From NCBI RefSeq assembly GCF_012395255.1, contig NZ_JAAZQD010000005.1:186001-250000 (forward strand): a DNA stretch of 64,000 nt. Reading direction: 5' to 3'. A program made the translations under genes and the position numbers. This document shows, in pieces, positions 29,701 through 37,904 of the stretch (its first letter is position 1; each line of letters opens with the position of its first letter). The notes under the pieces were generated by a model that was not told the DNA's origin, made no database searches, and was given only the letters and a program-made list of their open reading frames with translations. Origin of the DNA: Oleiagrimonas citrea (lineage in GTDB: Bacteria; Pseudomonadota; Gammaproteobacteria; Xanthomonadales; Rhodanobacteraceae).

Positions 29701-29814
29701 CTGGCCATCGTGGTGATCGGCGGCCTGGTGACCTGCACGGCATTGACCCTTCTGCTGCTGCCGACCCTGTTCCGCCGCTTCGGTGAGGCGCGTCGGGTGG
29801 AGAAGAACGCATGA
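26731..29814 (+). CDS. Heavy-metal-type efflux RND permease (CzcA/CusA family)
   Basis: A 1027-residue, 12-helix proton-driven pump of the HME-RND class, shown by the N-terminal LPIDAYPNIAPTQVK and by EVETRVVVPLEMELLGIP. The helix 4 proton-relay segment is GGLAIAIGLLVDAAVVVVEN. It keeps the second Asp and the Glu, but has Ala where CzcA has its first Asp (DFGIIVDG), so it is not a classic Co/Zn/Cd CzcA. Substrate specificity is therefore left open. It overlaps the DUF3240 gene by 4 bases and follows the adaptor gene with one base between. Confidence 0.93.
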   Translation: MLQRLIGFSLSQRLLVLLGALAIVGAGVWAYLKLPIDAYPNIAPTQVKLILKAPGMTPEEVETRVVVPLEMELLGIPHAQMLRSTSKYAIADVTLDFDEGTDIYWARQQVSERFAAAAGELPGDVSGGLAPIATPLSDMFMFTIEGGGLSLAERRTLLDWTIRPALRTIPGVADLNALGGKVRTFLVTPDRARLSAAGLHFRDVVDAIERNNRNDGSGRLRDGDDALIVRAEGAVSTLDDLRRVVVATRDGMTLRVDDLARVSYGSLTRYGAVTRDGLGEAVEGLVVGLRGADASKVVDAVRARLDQLQSSLPKGARIEVFYDRGALIERAVDTVRSALIEATVLVVILLLLFLGDVRAAVVVSLTLPLAVLIAFLMMHVFGLSANLMSLGGLAIAIGLLVDAAVVVVENTVSHLVPGRSASELPKPHRIYRAVGEVASPVVSGIAIICLVFMPLLTLQGLEGKLFGPVAMTIIFALAASLLLSMTVVPVLCSMLLRERPHKEPWLMRQIERGYRPLLDWSLKHTRWMGAIAGVALVLGVLAYVGTGKTFMPTMDEGDVLMQLTKQPSISLQASRDQDMAIERAIKARIPEVAHVVARLGSDELGLDPMSLNETDMFLELKPKASWRVPDKVWLEDQLRAVMKDFPGIEYGFTQPIQMRVSEMLTGSRGDIAVKVFGPDLSTLNQIANRIAAMLQKTPGGQDVIAQTQEGVRYLGVRIDRQAAGRHGLDVSAVQDELRGQLEGMRAGTVLEQQRRVPVLVRGDARMADTPTLFERMNLATPDGGQVPLDRIAALKATTGPVQIRRENGSRFALVQANVAGRDLVGFVDEVRAAVERDIHLPTGYSVTWGGQFENQQRAAARLTLVIPVSLALIFLVLFSTFGSIRQAVLILCNVPFALVGGIVALWLSGQYLSVPASVGFIALLGIAVLNGLVLVSYFNQLRATGMAMNEVVREGALRRLRPVMMTASIAALGLVPLLFASGPGSEVQKPLAIVVIGGLVTCTALTLLLLPTLFRRFGEARRVEKNA

Positions 29815-30122
29815 ACGTGAAACTGAAACGTTTGACCATCCTGTCGCCGCGGGATCTCGAGGATCCCGTACTGGAGACGCTGCTGGAGATGCAACCGGCA
29901 CTGCCGGGTTTCACCACGCTGGCGGTCTCCGGGCACGGGGAGAGTTTCGAGGGCGCGCGTGCGCAGGAGCAGGTGCGCGGGCGCATCGATCGCAGCATGG
30001 TCTGGCTGGTGCTGCCGGAAGAGGACGTGGAACGCACGCTCACGCAGTTGAGCCGGAGCATGCCGCATCCGGACATCATCTGGTGGGTGGAACCCGTGGA
30101 TGCGATGGGGAAACTGGCATGA
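29811..30122 (+). CDS. DUF3240 family protein (PII-like) of the metal efflux operon
   Basis: A 103-residue cytoplasmic protein beginning KLKRLTILSPRDLEDPVLETLL. It contains LPGFTTLAVSGHG and ends in PDIIWWVEPVDAMGKLA, which fits DUF3240, a small ferredoxin-like/PII-like family carried in metal RND operons. The role is unproven; it probably senses or modulates the pump. It overlaps the pump gene (ATGA) and the downstream channel gene (ATGA), so translation of all three is coupled. Confidence 0.85.
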   Translation: MNVKLKRLTILSPRDLEDPVLETLLEMQPALPGFTTLAVSGHGESFEGARAQEQVRGRIDRSMVWLVLPEEDVERTLTQLSRSMPHPDIIWWVEPVDAMGKLA

Positions 30123-31432
30123 AGCGCAGCTTTTTGTGTTCAATGATGTTCGTGATCGCGCTGATTCCGGTGTCGTCCTGGGCGCAGCATAAGGAGTCCG
30201 CAGCGAAGCCTTCGTCGCTGCCACCGGCTTCCCTGGCGCTACGCGCGATCGAACGGACGCCCGAAGTGCAGTTAGCCGCGGCGGCTCTGGCGCGTGCGGA
30301 AGCCGATGCGCGCCTGCGCAGGGTGGGGCCGCACGAATTCCAGCTCAGCGCGATCCCGCAGCGTCGCCGTGTCGAGGGAGGCCCCACGTTCAACGAGTGG
30401 GAAGCCGAAATCAGTCGTGCCGTGCGCTGGCCGGGCAAGGCGCGGCTGGACCGCGAGATCGGTCAGTACGGCGTGGAGGCGGCGCAGTTGAATCTGGCCG
30501 ATGCTCATCATGCCGGTGCGCGTCGGTTGCTGGCGCTGTGGGCTATGTGGCAGCGCGCCAGCGTGACGGCGCGGCAGCAGCACCTGCAGGTTGATGTGTG
30601 GGAGCGCGATCGCAAGGCCATCGCCCGCCGTGTCGAACTGGGCGATGCCGCGTTGCGCGACCGCGTTGCTGCCGATGCCGCGCTGGCGCAGGCACGTGCC
30701 GCGGCGCTTCAAGCCGATGCTGACGAGGCTTCGGCGCGACGGATGCTGCAGAGCGCCTTTCCGGGGCTGCCGCTTCCGCCGCGCGTCCGACTGGATGCCA
30801 TGCCTCCCGAGCTGAGCGGCACGAATCTGCATTGGAGTCAGCTCATCGTGCAGCGCAGTCATGAGATCGGCGCCGCGGAAGCCGTGGTGCGCATGCGCGA
30901 ATCCGAAGCGCGCCGCGCTCGCGCCGACCGCCTGGCGGACCCGACTGTGGGGGTGCGCGTGCTGAATGATCTCGGTGGGCGCGAGCGTGCGGTGGGCCTG
31001 GTCTTCAGCATGCCCATCGGCGTGCGGCAGCGAGGCGCGAAGGCGGCCGCCGCCGAGGCCGATGCGCTCAGCGCCCAGGCTGACTCGGCCATGGTGCAGC
31101 GCGATGTCTCCCGCGATGCGCGCGAAGCGGTGGCGCGCGCACGCTCGGCGCGTGCCGTCTGGCGCAGCCGCGAGCAGGCGCTGAAGGCGGCTGACGACAG
31201 TGCGGCCAAGGCGGAGCGCGCCTATGCATTGGGTGAGAGCGGTCTGGCCGAATTGCTGGCGGCTCGTCGCACGGCGCTCGATGCGGCGCTGGCTGAACGT
31301 CGAGCCGCGGTCGACGCGCTGGAGGGTGTCGCGCGGGTGCGCATCGATGCGCACGAAATGTGGCATCACCATACCGGCGGTTCGGATCCCGATGAGCATG
31401 CGGGCGAGGCTATGCATCTGCCCGACCTGTGA
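30119..31432 (+). CDS. Outer-membrane channel protein of the RND efflux operon (TolC/CzcC-like)
   Basis: A 437-residue protein from ATG 30119 with a signal peptide (FLCSMMFVIALIPVSSWAQ). Long Ala/Arg/Glu-rich coiled-coil helices follow in two repeats, interrupted by beta strands (VGLVFSMPIGVRQRG), as in CzcC and TolC trimeric channels. The C-terminal tail is His-rich (HEMWHHHTGGSDPDEH) and may bind metal in the periplasm. The channel gene is last in the operon, unlike the czcCBA order. Confidence 0.87.
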   Translation: MKRSFLCSMMFVIALIPVSSWAQHKESAAKPSSLPPASLALRAIERTPEVQLAAAALARAEADARLRRVGPHEFQLSAIPQRRRVEGGPTFNEWEAEISRAVRWPGKARLDREIGQYGVEAAQLNLADAHHAGARRLLALWAMWQRASVTARQQHLQVDVWERDRKAIARRVELGDAALRDRVAADAALAQARAAALQADADEASARRMLQSAFPGLPLPPRVRLDAMPPELSGTNLHWSQLIVQRSHEIGAAEAVVRMRESEARRARADRLADPTVGVRVLNDLGGRERAVGLVFSMPIGVRQRGAKAAAAEADALSAQADSAMVQRDVSRDAREAVARARSARAVWRSREQALKAADDSAAKAERAYALGESGLAELLAARRTALDAALAERRAAVDALEGVARVRIDAHEMWHHHTGGSDPDEHAGEAMHLPDL

Positions 31433-31515
31433 TCGTCATTGGTCAGTCGCCTTTTCGGTCGTTATCCTCATGCTGAATCGTTTGAAGGATTCTGCTACAC
31501 GAAAAAGGAGACACC

Positions 31516-31824
31516 ATGGCAATGGAACGAATCAGCATCATCGTCGCGGCAGCACTCGGCGTGTTGGCGTTTTCGACGACGGCAGTGCGTAGCGCACCGG
31601 TTCTGGACAGTGCGGGAACGTCGCGGTCCGAGCACGCCACGCCGCCGTCCTTCAGTCAGCTGGACCGCAACCACGATGGCCGTCTGATGCGTTCGGAGGT
31701 GCCGCATGACATGCACCGGCTCCGGCGCCACTTCCGGCAGTACGATCGTGACGGCAACGGTTCGCTGTCCAAGCACGAATACAACGCGTTTGCGCATCCG
31801 AAGGTGTATCGGAAGATCGAGTGA
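31516..31824 (+). CDS. Secreted EF-hand protein
   Basis: A 102-residue exported protein with a hydrophobic N-terminal signal (about 6-27) and two EF-hand calcium loops: DRNHDGRLMRSE and DRDGNGSLSKHE. It starts at ATG 31516 with AAAAGGAG upstream. Located 83 bases after the efflux operon, it may be transcribed with it or alone. It is probably a periplasmic calcium-binding protein of unknown partner. A second small EF-hand gene lies on the opposite strand about 1.2 kb downstream. Confidence 0.82.
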   Translation: MAMERISIIVAAALGVLAFSTTAVRSAPVLDSAGTSRSEHATPPSFSQLDRNHDGRLMRSEVPHDMHRLRRHFRQYDRDGNGSLSKHEYNAFAHPKVYRKIE

Positions 31825-31828
31825 TGGC

Positions 31829-31853
31829 TCTAGCGGGTCGAGCTCGCGCTAGA
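31829..31853. terminator. Possible terminator hairpin between convergent genes
   Basis: A 7-base inverted repeat (TCTAGCG at 31829-31835, CGCTAGA at 31847-31853) lies just after the EF-hand gene and overlaps the stop codon of the convergent flavoprotein gene. There is no U-tract, so activity is uncertain. Confidence 0.35.
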
Positions 31854-33027
31854 CGGCCAAGCCCGCGGCGTGACCCGACGCCCAGGCCCACTGGAAGTTG
31901 TAGCCGCCCAGCCAGCCGGTGACGTCCACGACTTCGCCGATGAAATACAGGCCGGGCGTACTGCGCGATGCCATCGTTTTCGACGAGAGACCGTCGGTAT
32001 CGACGCCGCCGAGCGTGACTTCCGCGGTGCGGTAGCCCTCACTGCCGCTGGCCACGATGGGCCAGTCCTGCAGGCGCTGGCCGATGCGCTGCAGGTCCGC
32101 GGCCGGGTACTGGCGCAGCGGACGGCTGCCGAAGTCGAGTTCGCACAGTCGTTGTGCAAGGCGTTTGGGCAGGCGTTCGGACAGTGTGGTCTTGAGTTCG
32201 CGGTCCGGGCGCGCATGGCGCTCGGCGGCGAGCCAGGCTTCAGCATCTTCGCCGGGAAGAAAATCGAGGTGCACAGTCTCGCCGGGGTGCCAGTACGAGG
32301 ACACCTGCAGGATGGCCGGTCCGCTCACGCCCCGGTGCGTGAACAGAAGGCCGGCGCGGAAGGCTTTTCGCTCGCTGCGCGCTTCGACTTCGGGCACGGC
32401 GACGCCGGACAGGTCCCGATAGCGATCCAGGTGCTTGCCGCTCAGCGTCAGCGGCACCAGACCGGCTCGCGTCGGCAGCACGGTGTGCCCGAACTGTCTC
32501 GCCAGGTCGTAGCCGAAGCCGCTGGCGCCCATGCTCGGGATCGACAGTCCGCCGCTGGCGACCACCAGCGATGCGCAGGCCATCGGGCCGTGCGTAGTGC
32601 GCAGCGCGAAACCTTCGCCGGTGCGTTGCACATTCTCGATGGTGCAGCGCGTGCGGATGTCCACGCCGGCCTGCGCGCATTCGTCCAGCAGCATGCGCAC
32701 GATCAGCTTCGAGGAGATGTCGCAGAACAGCTGTCCGCGTTCCTTCTCGTGGTAGGCGATGCCGTGCTTCTCGACCAGGGCGATGAAGTCGTGCGGTGTG
32801 TAGCGCGCCAGTGCGGACTTGGCGAAGTGCGGATTGGCGGACAGGTAGTTGTCCGGCGTCACGCCAAGATTGGTGAAGTTGCAGCGCCCGCCGCCGGACA
32901 TGAGGATCTTCTTGCCGACGCGATTGGCGTGGTCGAGCACGGTGACGCGGCGGCCGCGCTGACCGGCGACGAGGGCGCACATGAGTCCCGCGGCGCCGCC
33001 GCCGATGACGATGACATCGGTGTTCAT
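31849..33027 (-). CDS. HI0933/BaiN-family NAD(P)/FAD-dependent oxidoreductase
   Basis: A 392-residue flavoprotein. It begins with the Rossmann FAD motif VIVIGGGAAGLMCAL and the family signature VGKKILMSGGGRCNFTN (about 37-53). It ends with the second FAD contact near DVTGWLGGYNFQWAWASGHAAG. The family (YhiN/HI0933) is widespread, and its physiological substrate is mostly unknown; one member, BaiN, acts on bile acids. It is third in a tightly overlapping group with folE and a small EF-hand gene (4-base overlap with the latter). Confidence 0.92.
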   Translation of the reverse strand: MNTDVIVIGGGAAGLMCALVAGQRGRRVTVLDHANRVGKKILMSGGGRCNFTNLGVTPDNYLSANPHFAKSALARYTPHDFIALVEKHGIAYHEKERGQLFCDISSKLIVRMLLDECAQAGVDIRTRCTIENVQRTGEGFALRTTHGPMACASLVVASGGLSIPSMGASGFGYDLARQFGHTVLPTRAGLVPLTLSGKHLDRYRDLSGVAVPEVEARSERKAFRAGLLFTHRGVSGPAILQVSSYWHPGETVHLDFLPGEDAEAWLAAERHARPDRELKTTLSERLPKRLAQRLCELDFGSRPLRQYPAADLQRIGQRLQDWPIVASGSEGYRTAEVTLGGVDTDGLSSKTMASRSTPGLYFIGEVVDVTGWLGGYNFQWAWASGHAAGLAV

Positions 33028-33368
33028 CGTGGTGGTGCGGCCAGTTCGCGCGCGTCGAGAAAGCCGTCGTGGTTGGCGTCCTGGCGCTGGAAGGTCGCGG
33101 CGAGATTATGGCGGTACTGCGCCAGCGTGATCGCGCCGTGGCGACGCGGACCGGGCGGCTGCTCGGCGACCTCGATCACGTCGTCGTGATTGCGGTCCAT
33201 GCTGCGGAAGCCCTGGCTCATGTGCGCCTGGTATTCGGCCAGGCTGACGCGGCCGTCGCCGTTGCGATCCATGATGCGCAGATAGGCGTTGAGCGTGGCG
33301 GGCGGATTGGCCGACGCCAGCGCGGGCGTCAGCAACGACGCCGTCAGCAGCAGGCGCAGGCCGCGCAT
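33024..33368 (-). CDS. Small exported EF-hand protein
   Basis: 114 residues from ATG 33368, with a signal peptide (LRLLLTASLLTPALASA) and three EF-hand-like loops: DRNGDGRVSLAE, DRNHDDVIEVAE and DANHDGFLDARE. The second lacks the usual glycine. The start overlaps the folE stop (TGATG) and the end overlaps the flavoprotein start by 4 bases, so the three are translationally coupled. It is a periplasmic calcium-binding protein of unknown role; frames extending further upstream run through folE and are not real. Confidence 0.82.
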   Translation of the reverse strand: MRGLRLLLTASLLTPALASANPPATLNAYLRIMDRNGDGRVSLAEYQAHMSQGFRSMDRNHDDVIEVAEQPPGPRRHGAITLAQYRHNLAATFQRQDANHDGFLDARELAAPPR

Positions 33369-33961
33369 CAGTGTCCGTCGATGTCGATGAAGCGCAGGAA
33401 CTCGGCGCGGGTGCGCGCGTCCTCGCGGAAGGTGCCGAGCATCTGGCTGGTCACCATGGACACGCCGCGCTTGTGCACGCCGCGCGTGGTCATGCACTCG
33501 TGGCTGGCGTCGATGACCACGCCGACGCCGCGCGGCTGCAGCGTCTCCAGAATGCAGTGGGCGATCTGCGCGGTGAGCTTTTCCTGCACCTGGAAGCGAC
33601 GCGCGAATCCGTCCACCACGCGCGCCAGTTTGCTGATGCCGACGACCTTCTTGTCCGGCAGGTAGCCAACGTGGGCGCGACCGATGATCGGCGCCATGTG
33701 GTGTTCGCAGTGGCTCTCGAATTCGATGCCGCGCAGCACCACCAGTTCGTCGTAGCCCTCGACTTCCTCGAAGGTACGGCGCAGGTACTCGCCGGGATCT
33801 TCCTCGTAGCCGGAGAACCAGTCGCGATAGGCCTTCACCACGCGCTTGGGCGTATCCAGCAGGCCTTCGCGCGAAGGGTCTTCGCCAGCCCAGCGCAGCA
33901 GCACGCGGACGGCGTCCTCGGCCTGTTCGCGGGTGACGTCGGAATGGGTCGGGTCGCTCAT
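33368..33961 (-). CDS. folE: GTP cyclohydrolase I (FolE)
   Basis: A 197-residue enzyme that converts GTP to 7,8-dihydroneopterin triphosphate, the first step of folate and pterin synthesis. The zinc ligands and active site are visible in [13 protein letters not shown] and [13 protein letters not shown]. The [26 protein letters not shown] stretch (about 107-132) is also typical. This is the type I (FolE) enzyme, not FolE2. It begins the group folE, EF-hand, flavoprotein on the minus strand. Confidence 0.97.
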   Translation of the reverse strand: MSDPTHSDVTREQAEDAVRVLLRWAGEDPSREGLLDTPKRVVKAYRDWFSGYEEDPGEYLRRTFEEVEGYDELVVLRGIEFESHCEHHMAPIIGRAHVGYLPDKKVVGISKLARVVDGFARRFQVQEKLTAQIAHCILETLQPRGVGVVIDASHECMTTRGVHKRGVSMVTSQMLGTFREDARTRAEFLRFIDIDGH

Positions 33962-34029
33962 GGTGAATCCTTTGCGGTCAGACGCACAGTGTACCGTGAA
34001 CCGGCTGGAGTGCCCGGCATTCGGACGGC

Positions 34030-35469
34030 TCAGCCGTCGTCCGTATCGGACTCGGGGGCGTCCAGCGACGCGCCGAGCAGGCGCTGAGTGTCCTCGCCCG
34101 AGAGCGATTCCACGCCGCGCAACTTGCGGGTGATGGTGGTGGTCTTGCCGGTGGCGCGCTTGAGCGTATTGCGCACGGTGTCGACTTGCTTGATGGCCGA
34201 ATCGAGGATGCCGCCGAACTTGCCGAATTCGTTCTTCACTGCGCCCAGCAGTTCCCAGACCTCGCTGGATCGCTGCTCGATGGCCAGCGTGCGGAAGCCC
34301 ATCTGCAGGCTGTTGAGCAGGGCGTTGAGCGTGGTCGGTCCGGCCACGGTGACGCGGTGTTCGCGCTGCAGCTGCTCGAACAGGCCGGGGCGGCGGATCA
34401 CTTCCGCGTAGAGTCCCTCGGTGGGCAGGAACAGGATCGCGAAGTCGGTGGTGTGCGGCGGCGCGATGTATTTCTCGCGGATGGTCTTGGCTTCATCGCG
34501 CACGCGACGTTCCAGCGCCAGCGCGGCCGCGTTGGCGGCGTCGGCGTCGGCATTTTCCTGCGCGTCAAGCAGGCGTTCGTAGTCCTCGCGCGGGAACTTG
34601 GCGTCGATCGGCAGCCACACCGGCTTGTCGGCTTCCTGGCCGGGCATGCGGATGGCGAATTCCACGCGTTCGTTGGAGGCCGGCACGGTGGCGACGTTGG
34701 CCGCGTACTGTTCGGCCACCAGGACCTGTTCCAGCAGCATGCCCAGTTGCACTTCGCCGAACGTGCCGCGCGTCTTCACGTTGGTCAGCACGCGCTTGAG
34801 GTCGCCGACACCGGCGGCCAGGCTCTGCATCTCACCGAGACCGCGCTGAACCGCTTCGAGGCGTTCGGATACGAGCTTGAACGACTGGCCCAGGCGCGTT
34901 TCCAGGGTCGACTGGAGTTTCTCGTCGACGGTCTGACGCATCTTGTCCAGTTGCTGTGCATTGTCCTGCTGCAGCGCCTTGATCTGTGCTTCCAGTGTGC
35001 CGCGCATCTCGCCCATGCGTTTCTCGTTCTGTTCGGTCAGCTCGTTCAGGCGCTGCTGCAGCAGTTCGCCGAAGCGTTGCTGGCCGGTCTGGGCTTCCTC
35101 GCGTGCCTTGCGGGCGTCCTCGATGAGTCCGTTGCGCAGGGTTTCCAGGCCGCGGTCGGTGCGCTCGGTCAGCTGCTGCAGGCGGGTGCCGAAGCCGTCG
35201 ATGCGCTCGCGCTGCTGCGCGCCCGCGCTGTCTAGCTGCTGCTGCACATGGCCGCGAAACTGCTCGAAGGCCTGTGCCAGCTCGCCGCGTCCGCCGCGCT
35301 GTTCCTCGCGCAGCACGCGTTCCAGCCGCTCGCCGTCGCCCTTGAGAGCGTCCAGGCGGTTCAGCAGCGCCTGCGGAGCGCGCTGGCGCCACAGGATCAC
35401 GAGCAGAAGCAGTACGGCGAGGCCGAGTGCGGCGGCGATGACGATCAGCAGGGTTTCTTGAGCGGGCAT
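34030..35469 (-). CDS. rmuC: DNA recombination protein RmuC
   Basis: A 479-residue protein with one N-terminal hydrophobic helix ([20 protein letters not shown]). A long coiled coil rich in Glu/Arg/Gln follows to about residue 230, then the RmuC nuclease-fold domain with [16 protein letters not shown] and [14 protein letters not shown]. RmuC limits inversions at short repeats in E. coli. GGAG lies six bases before the ATG. The C-terminal tail is acidic. Confidence 0.95.
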   Translation of the reverse strand: MPAQETLLIVIAAALGLAVLLLLVILWRQRAPQALLNRLDALKGDGERLERVLREEQRGGRGELAQAFEQFRGHVQQQLDSAGAQQRERIDGFGTRLQQLTERTDRGLETLRNGLIEDARKAREEAQTGQQRFGELLQQRLNELTEQNEKRMGEMRGTLEAQIKALQQDNAQQLDKMRQTVDEKLQSTLETRLGQSFKLVSERLEAVQRGLGEMQSLAAGVGDLKRVLTNVKTRGTFGEVQLGMLLEQVLVAEQYAANVATVPASNERVEFAIRMPGQEADKPVWLPIDAKFPREDYERLLDAQENADADAANAAALALERRVRDEAKTIREKYIAPPHTTDFAILFLPTEGLYAEVIRRPGLFEQLQREHRVTVAGPTTLNALLNSLQMGFRTLAIEQRSSEVWELLGAVKNEFGKFGGILDSAIKQVDTVRNTLKRATGKTTTITRKLRGVESLSGEDTQRLLGASLDAPESDTDDG

Positions 35470-35633
35470 GAGGACTCCGGGGCGTTGCCCGTCAGTGTAC
35501 GACGCCGTGTCGCAGATGCTGAGCCAAGGGTGAGCCCGGATCGGCCAGCCACGTCGGGTTCATCCCCGCGATATACGTACATGCCACCATAAAGCGTAGA
35601 TGAATCAATCTCTTTTCGAGCAGTGGAGGCGAC

Positions 35634-36824
35634 ATGGAACACCGCTACGAGTACCTCATCATCGGCGGCGGCATGACCGCGGACGCCGCGGTCAGCGCGA
35701 TCCGCGAGCGTGACGCCGAGGGGCGCATCGGCCTGATCGGCGCCGAACGCGAGCCGCCGTACGAGCGCCCGCCGCTGAGCAAGGCGCTGTGGAAAGGCGA
35801 CAAGAACGTGGCATCTGTCGATCTGGACACGCGCCGGCACACGCTGGATATGCATCTGGGCCGTCGCGCGGTCGCACTGGACCGCGCCGAGCGGGTCGTG
35901 CGCGACGACCAGGGCGACACCTACCGCTACGAGAAGCTGCTGCTGGCGACCGGCGCGCGTGCCCGCACGTTGCCGTTTTCCGGCGAGCGAGTGGTGAATT
36001 TCCGCACCCAGGACGACTATCTGCGTCTGCGTCGTTTTGCGGTGGAGGGCGCGCACGTCGCCGTGGTCGGCGGCGGCTTCATCGGCGCCGAACTGGCGGC
36101 CTCGCTGACCGATGCCGGCTGCAAGGTCAGCATGATCTTCCCGGGCGACGCGATCGGCGCCGGACGATTTTCCGACGGCCTGGGCGATTTCCTCAACGAG
36201 TACTACCGTGAGCGCGGCGTGGACCTGCGTCCCGGACGGACTGTCGAGGATGGCCGGGCCGACGACGACAGCGTCATCCTGAAGCTGTCGGACGGTAGCG
36301 AACTGAAGGTCGATGCGGTGGCGGCCGGGCTGGGCGTGGAACCGGAGACCGAACTGGCCGAGCAGTCCGGTTTGAAGGTCGAGAACGGCATCATCGTCGA
36401 CGCGCGCCTGCGTACGGCGGATCCGGCCATCTGGGCCGCCGGTGATGTGGCGAATTTCCCATCGTTGGCGCTGGGTCATCGTCGCCGCGTCGAACACGAG
36501 AATGCCGCCATCAGCATGGGCCACCACGCCGGGTGTGGCATGGCCGGCGAGGATCGCGCCTACACCACGCAGCCGTTTTTCTATTCCGACCTGTTCGATC
36601 TCGGCTACGAGGCCGTGGGCGATCTCGACGCGCGGCACCTGGAAGTGGTCGAGCACTGGGCCGAGCCCTACAAACGCGGCGTGACCTACTACATGGACGG
36701 CGGCCGCGTGTGCGGCGTGCTGCTGTGGAACGTCTGGGGCCAGACCGATGCGGCCGCCGAGCTGATTGCCGCGCCGGGGCCGTACGATGGCGACAATCTG
36801 CGGCATCGCATTCCGATGGGTTAG
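35634..36824 (+). CDS. AIF-like NAD(P)/FAD-dependent oxidoreductase
   Basis: A 396-residue pyridine nucleotide-disulfide reductase-fold flavoprotein. The FAD motif is YLIIGGGMTADAAVSAI, followed by PYERPPLSKALW, typical of ferredoxin-reductase/AIF proteins. The NADH-binding motif VAVVGGGFIGAELAASL starts near residue 142, and the second FAD contact is IWAAGDVANFPS. No redox-active CxxC is present. The substrate could be a ferredoxin or rubredoxin, but none is encoded nearby. Its stop overlaps the convergent transporter gene by 4 bases. Confidence 0.9.
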   Translation: MEHRYEYLIIGGGMTADAAVSAIRERDAEGRIGLIGAEREPPYERPPLSKALWKGDKNVASVDLDTRRHTLDMHLGRRAVALDRAERVVRDDQGDTYRYEKLLLATGARARTLPFSGERVVNFRTQDDYLRLRRFAVEGAHVAVVGGGFIGAELAASLTDAGCKVSMIFPGDAIGAGRFSDGLGDFLNEYYRERGVDLRPGRTVEDGRADDDSVILKLSDGSELKVDAVAAGLGVEPETELAEQSGLKVENGIIVDARLRTADPAIWAAGDVANFPSLALGHRRRVEHENAAISMGHHAGCGMAGEDRAYTTQPFFYSDLFDLGYEAVGDLDARHLEVVEHWAEPYKRGVTYYMDGGRVCGVLLWNVWGQTDAAAELIAAPGPYDGDNLRHRIPMG

Positions 36825-37801
36825 CGAACGCGGGCGCGTGCCGCCAGCCGTTGCGCGATGACTGCGCAGACCATCAGCTGCGTGACGTGGAACATCATCA
36901 GCGGCAGCACCAGTGCGCCGAAACTCGCGGCCTGGCCGGCGAACAGCACGCGCGCCATGGGCATGCCGCTGGCCAGGCTTTTCTTCGAGCCGCAGAAGAA
37001 GATCGCGATGCGATCCTCGCGGGAAAAGCCCAGGCGGCCGCTGGCGAAGACGTTGATGAGCATGACCGCCGTGAGCAGGCCCGCGTCGATGGCGAACGTC
37101 GCGATCAGTGCGCTGGTCGGTGTTTCGTGCCACAAACCGCCGACCACGGCCGCGCTGAAGGAGGTGTAGACCACCAGCAGGATGGTGCCGTGGTCGCTGA
37201 GCTTGAGCATGCGTGCATGGCGGTCCATGAACACGCCGGTCCAGGGCCGCGAGAGGTGGCCGAGCACGAACGGCAGCATCAGCAGCAGAAGAATGTCGAC
37301 CACGGCCTTCCCCGACACGCCACCATGCTGTGCCAGCAGAAGTCCGACCAGCAGTGGAGTCAGAAACACGCCGATCAGACTCGACGTCGAGGCGCTGACC
37401 ACGGCAGCCGGCACGTTGCCGCCCGCCATCGAGGTGAAGGCGATCGACGACTGCACCGTCGAGGGCAGGGTGCACAGAAACAGCACGCCGGCGTACAGCC
37501 CCGGTGTCAGCAGCCATTCGCCGAGCGGTCGGATCAGCAGTCCCAGCACCGGGAACAGCACGAAGGTACAGGCGAACACCGTCAGATGCAGTTTCCAGTG
37601 CGTAGCGCCGGCCAGTACGGATTGCCGCGACAGCTTGGCACCGTGCAGAAAGAACAGTGCCGCGATGGCCGCGTCCGTGAGCACATCCATGAAGTGTGCG
37701 AATCCGCCGCGACAAGGCAGCAGCGACGCCAGCACGATGGTGGCGATCAGCGCGAGGGAGAAGTTGTCCGGGCGGAGGCGGCGGAGCAGGGGATGGGACA
37801 T
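36821..37801 (-). CDS. Bile acid:sodium symporter-like transporter (SBF-like, SLC10A7/YfeH type)
   Basis: A 326-residue protein from ATG 37801 with about ten transmembrane helices. Recognisable family segments are FFLHGAKLSRQSVL, the proline-kinked LCTLPSTVQSSIAFTSMAGGN and the C-terminal FCGSKKSLASGMPMA. This is the YfeH/SLC10A7 branch rather than classical bile acid symporters; substrate is unknown. An open frame continues upstream beyond 37801, but the residues there are not membrane-like. Confidence 0.88.
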   Translation of the reverse strand: MSHPLLRRLRPDNFSLALIATIVLASLLPCRGGFAHFMDVLTDAAIAALFFLHGAKLSRQSVLAGATHWKLHLTVFACTFVLFPVLGLLIRPLGEWLLTPGLYAGVLFLCTLPSTVQSSIAFTSMAGGNVPAAVVSASTSSLIGVFLTPLLVGLLLAQHGGVSGKAVVDILLLLMLPFVLGHLSRPWTGVFMDRHARMLKLSDHGTILLVVYTSFSAAVVGGLWHETPTSALIATFAIDAGLLTAVMLINVFASGRLGFSREDRIAIFFCGSKKSLASGMPMARVLFAGQAASFGALVLPLMMFHVTQLMVCAVIAQRLAARARVR

Positions 37802-37904
37802 GCGTGTTCCCGGGCGGTCCGCGATCCACACGGATGGCGGTGCGAAGCGAAGGCGATGGCGATGTCTGAAGTCTACCCGCAGGTGCCTGATGCGCGGGTG
37901 GAAC

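Noticed and set aside
27529-29901. A 790-codon open frame opposite the RND pump gene
   Set aside because: Antisense shadow of a conserved gene with no recognisable domain and biased composition.
35445-37829. A 794-codon minus-strand frame covering the AIF-like gene
   Set aside because: It crosses gene boundaries and lies over a clear flavoprotein gene on the other strand and a transporter gene in another frame.
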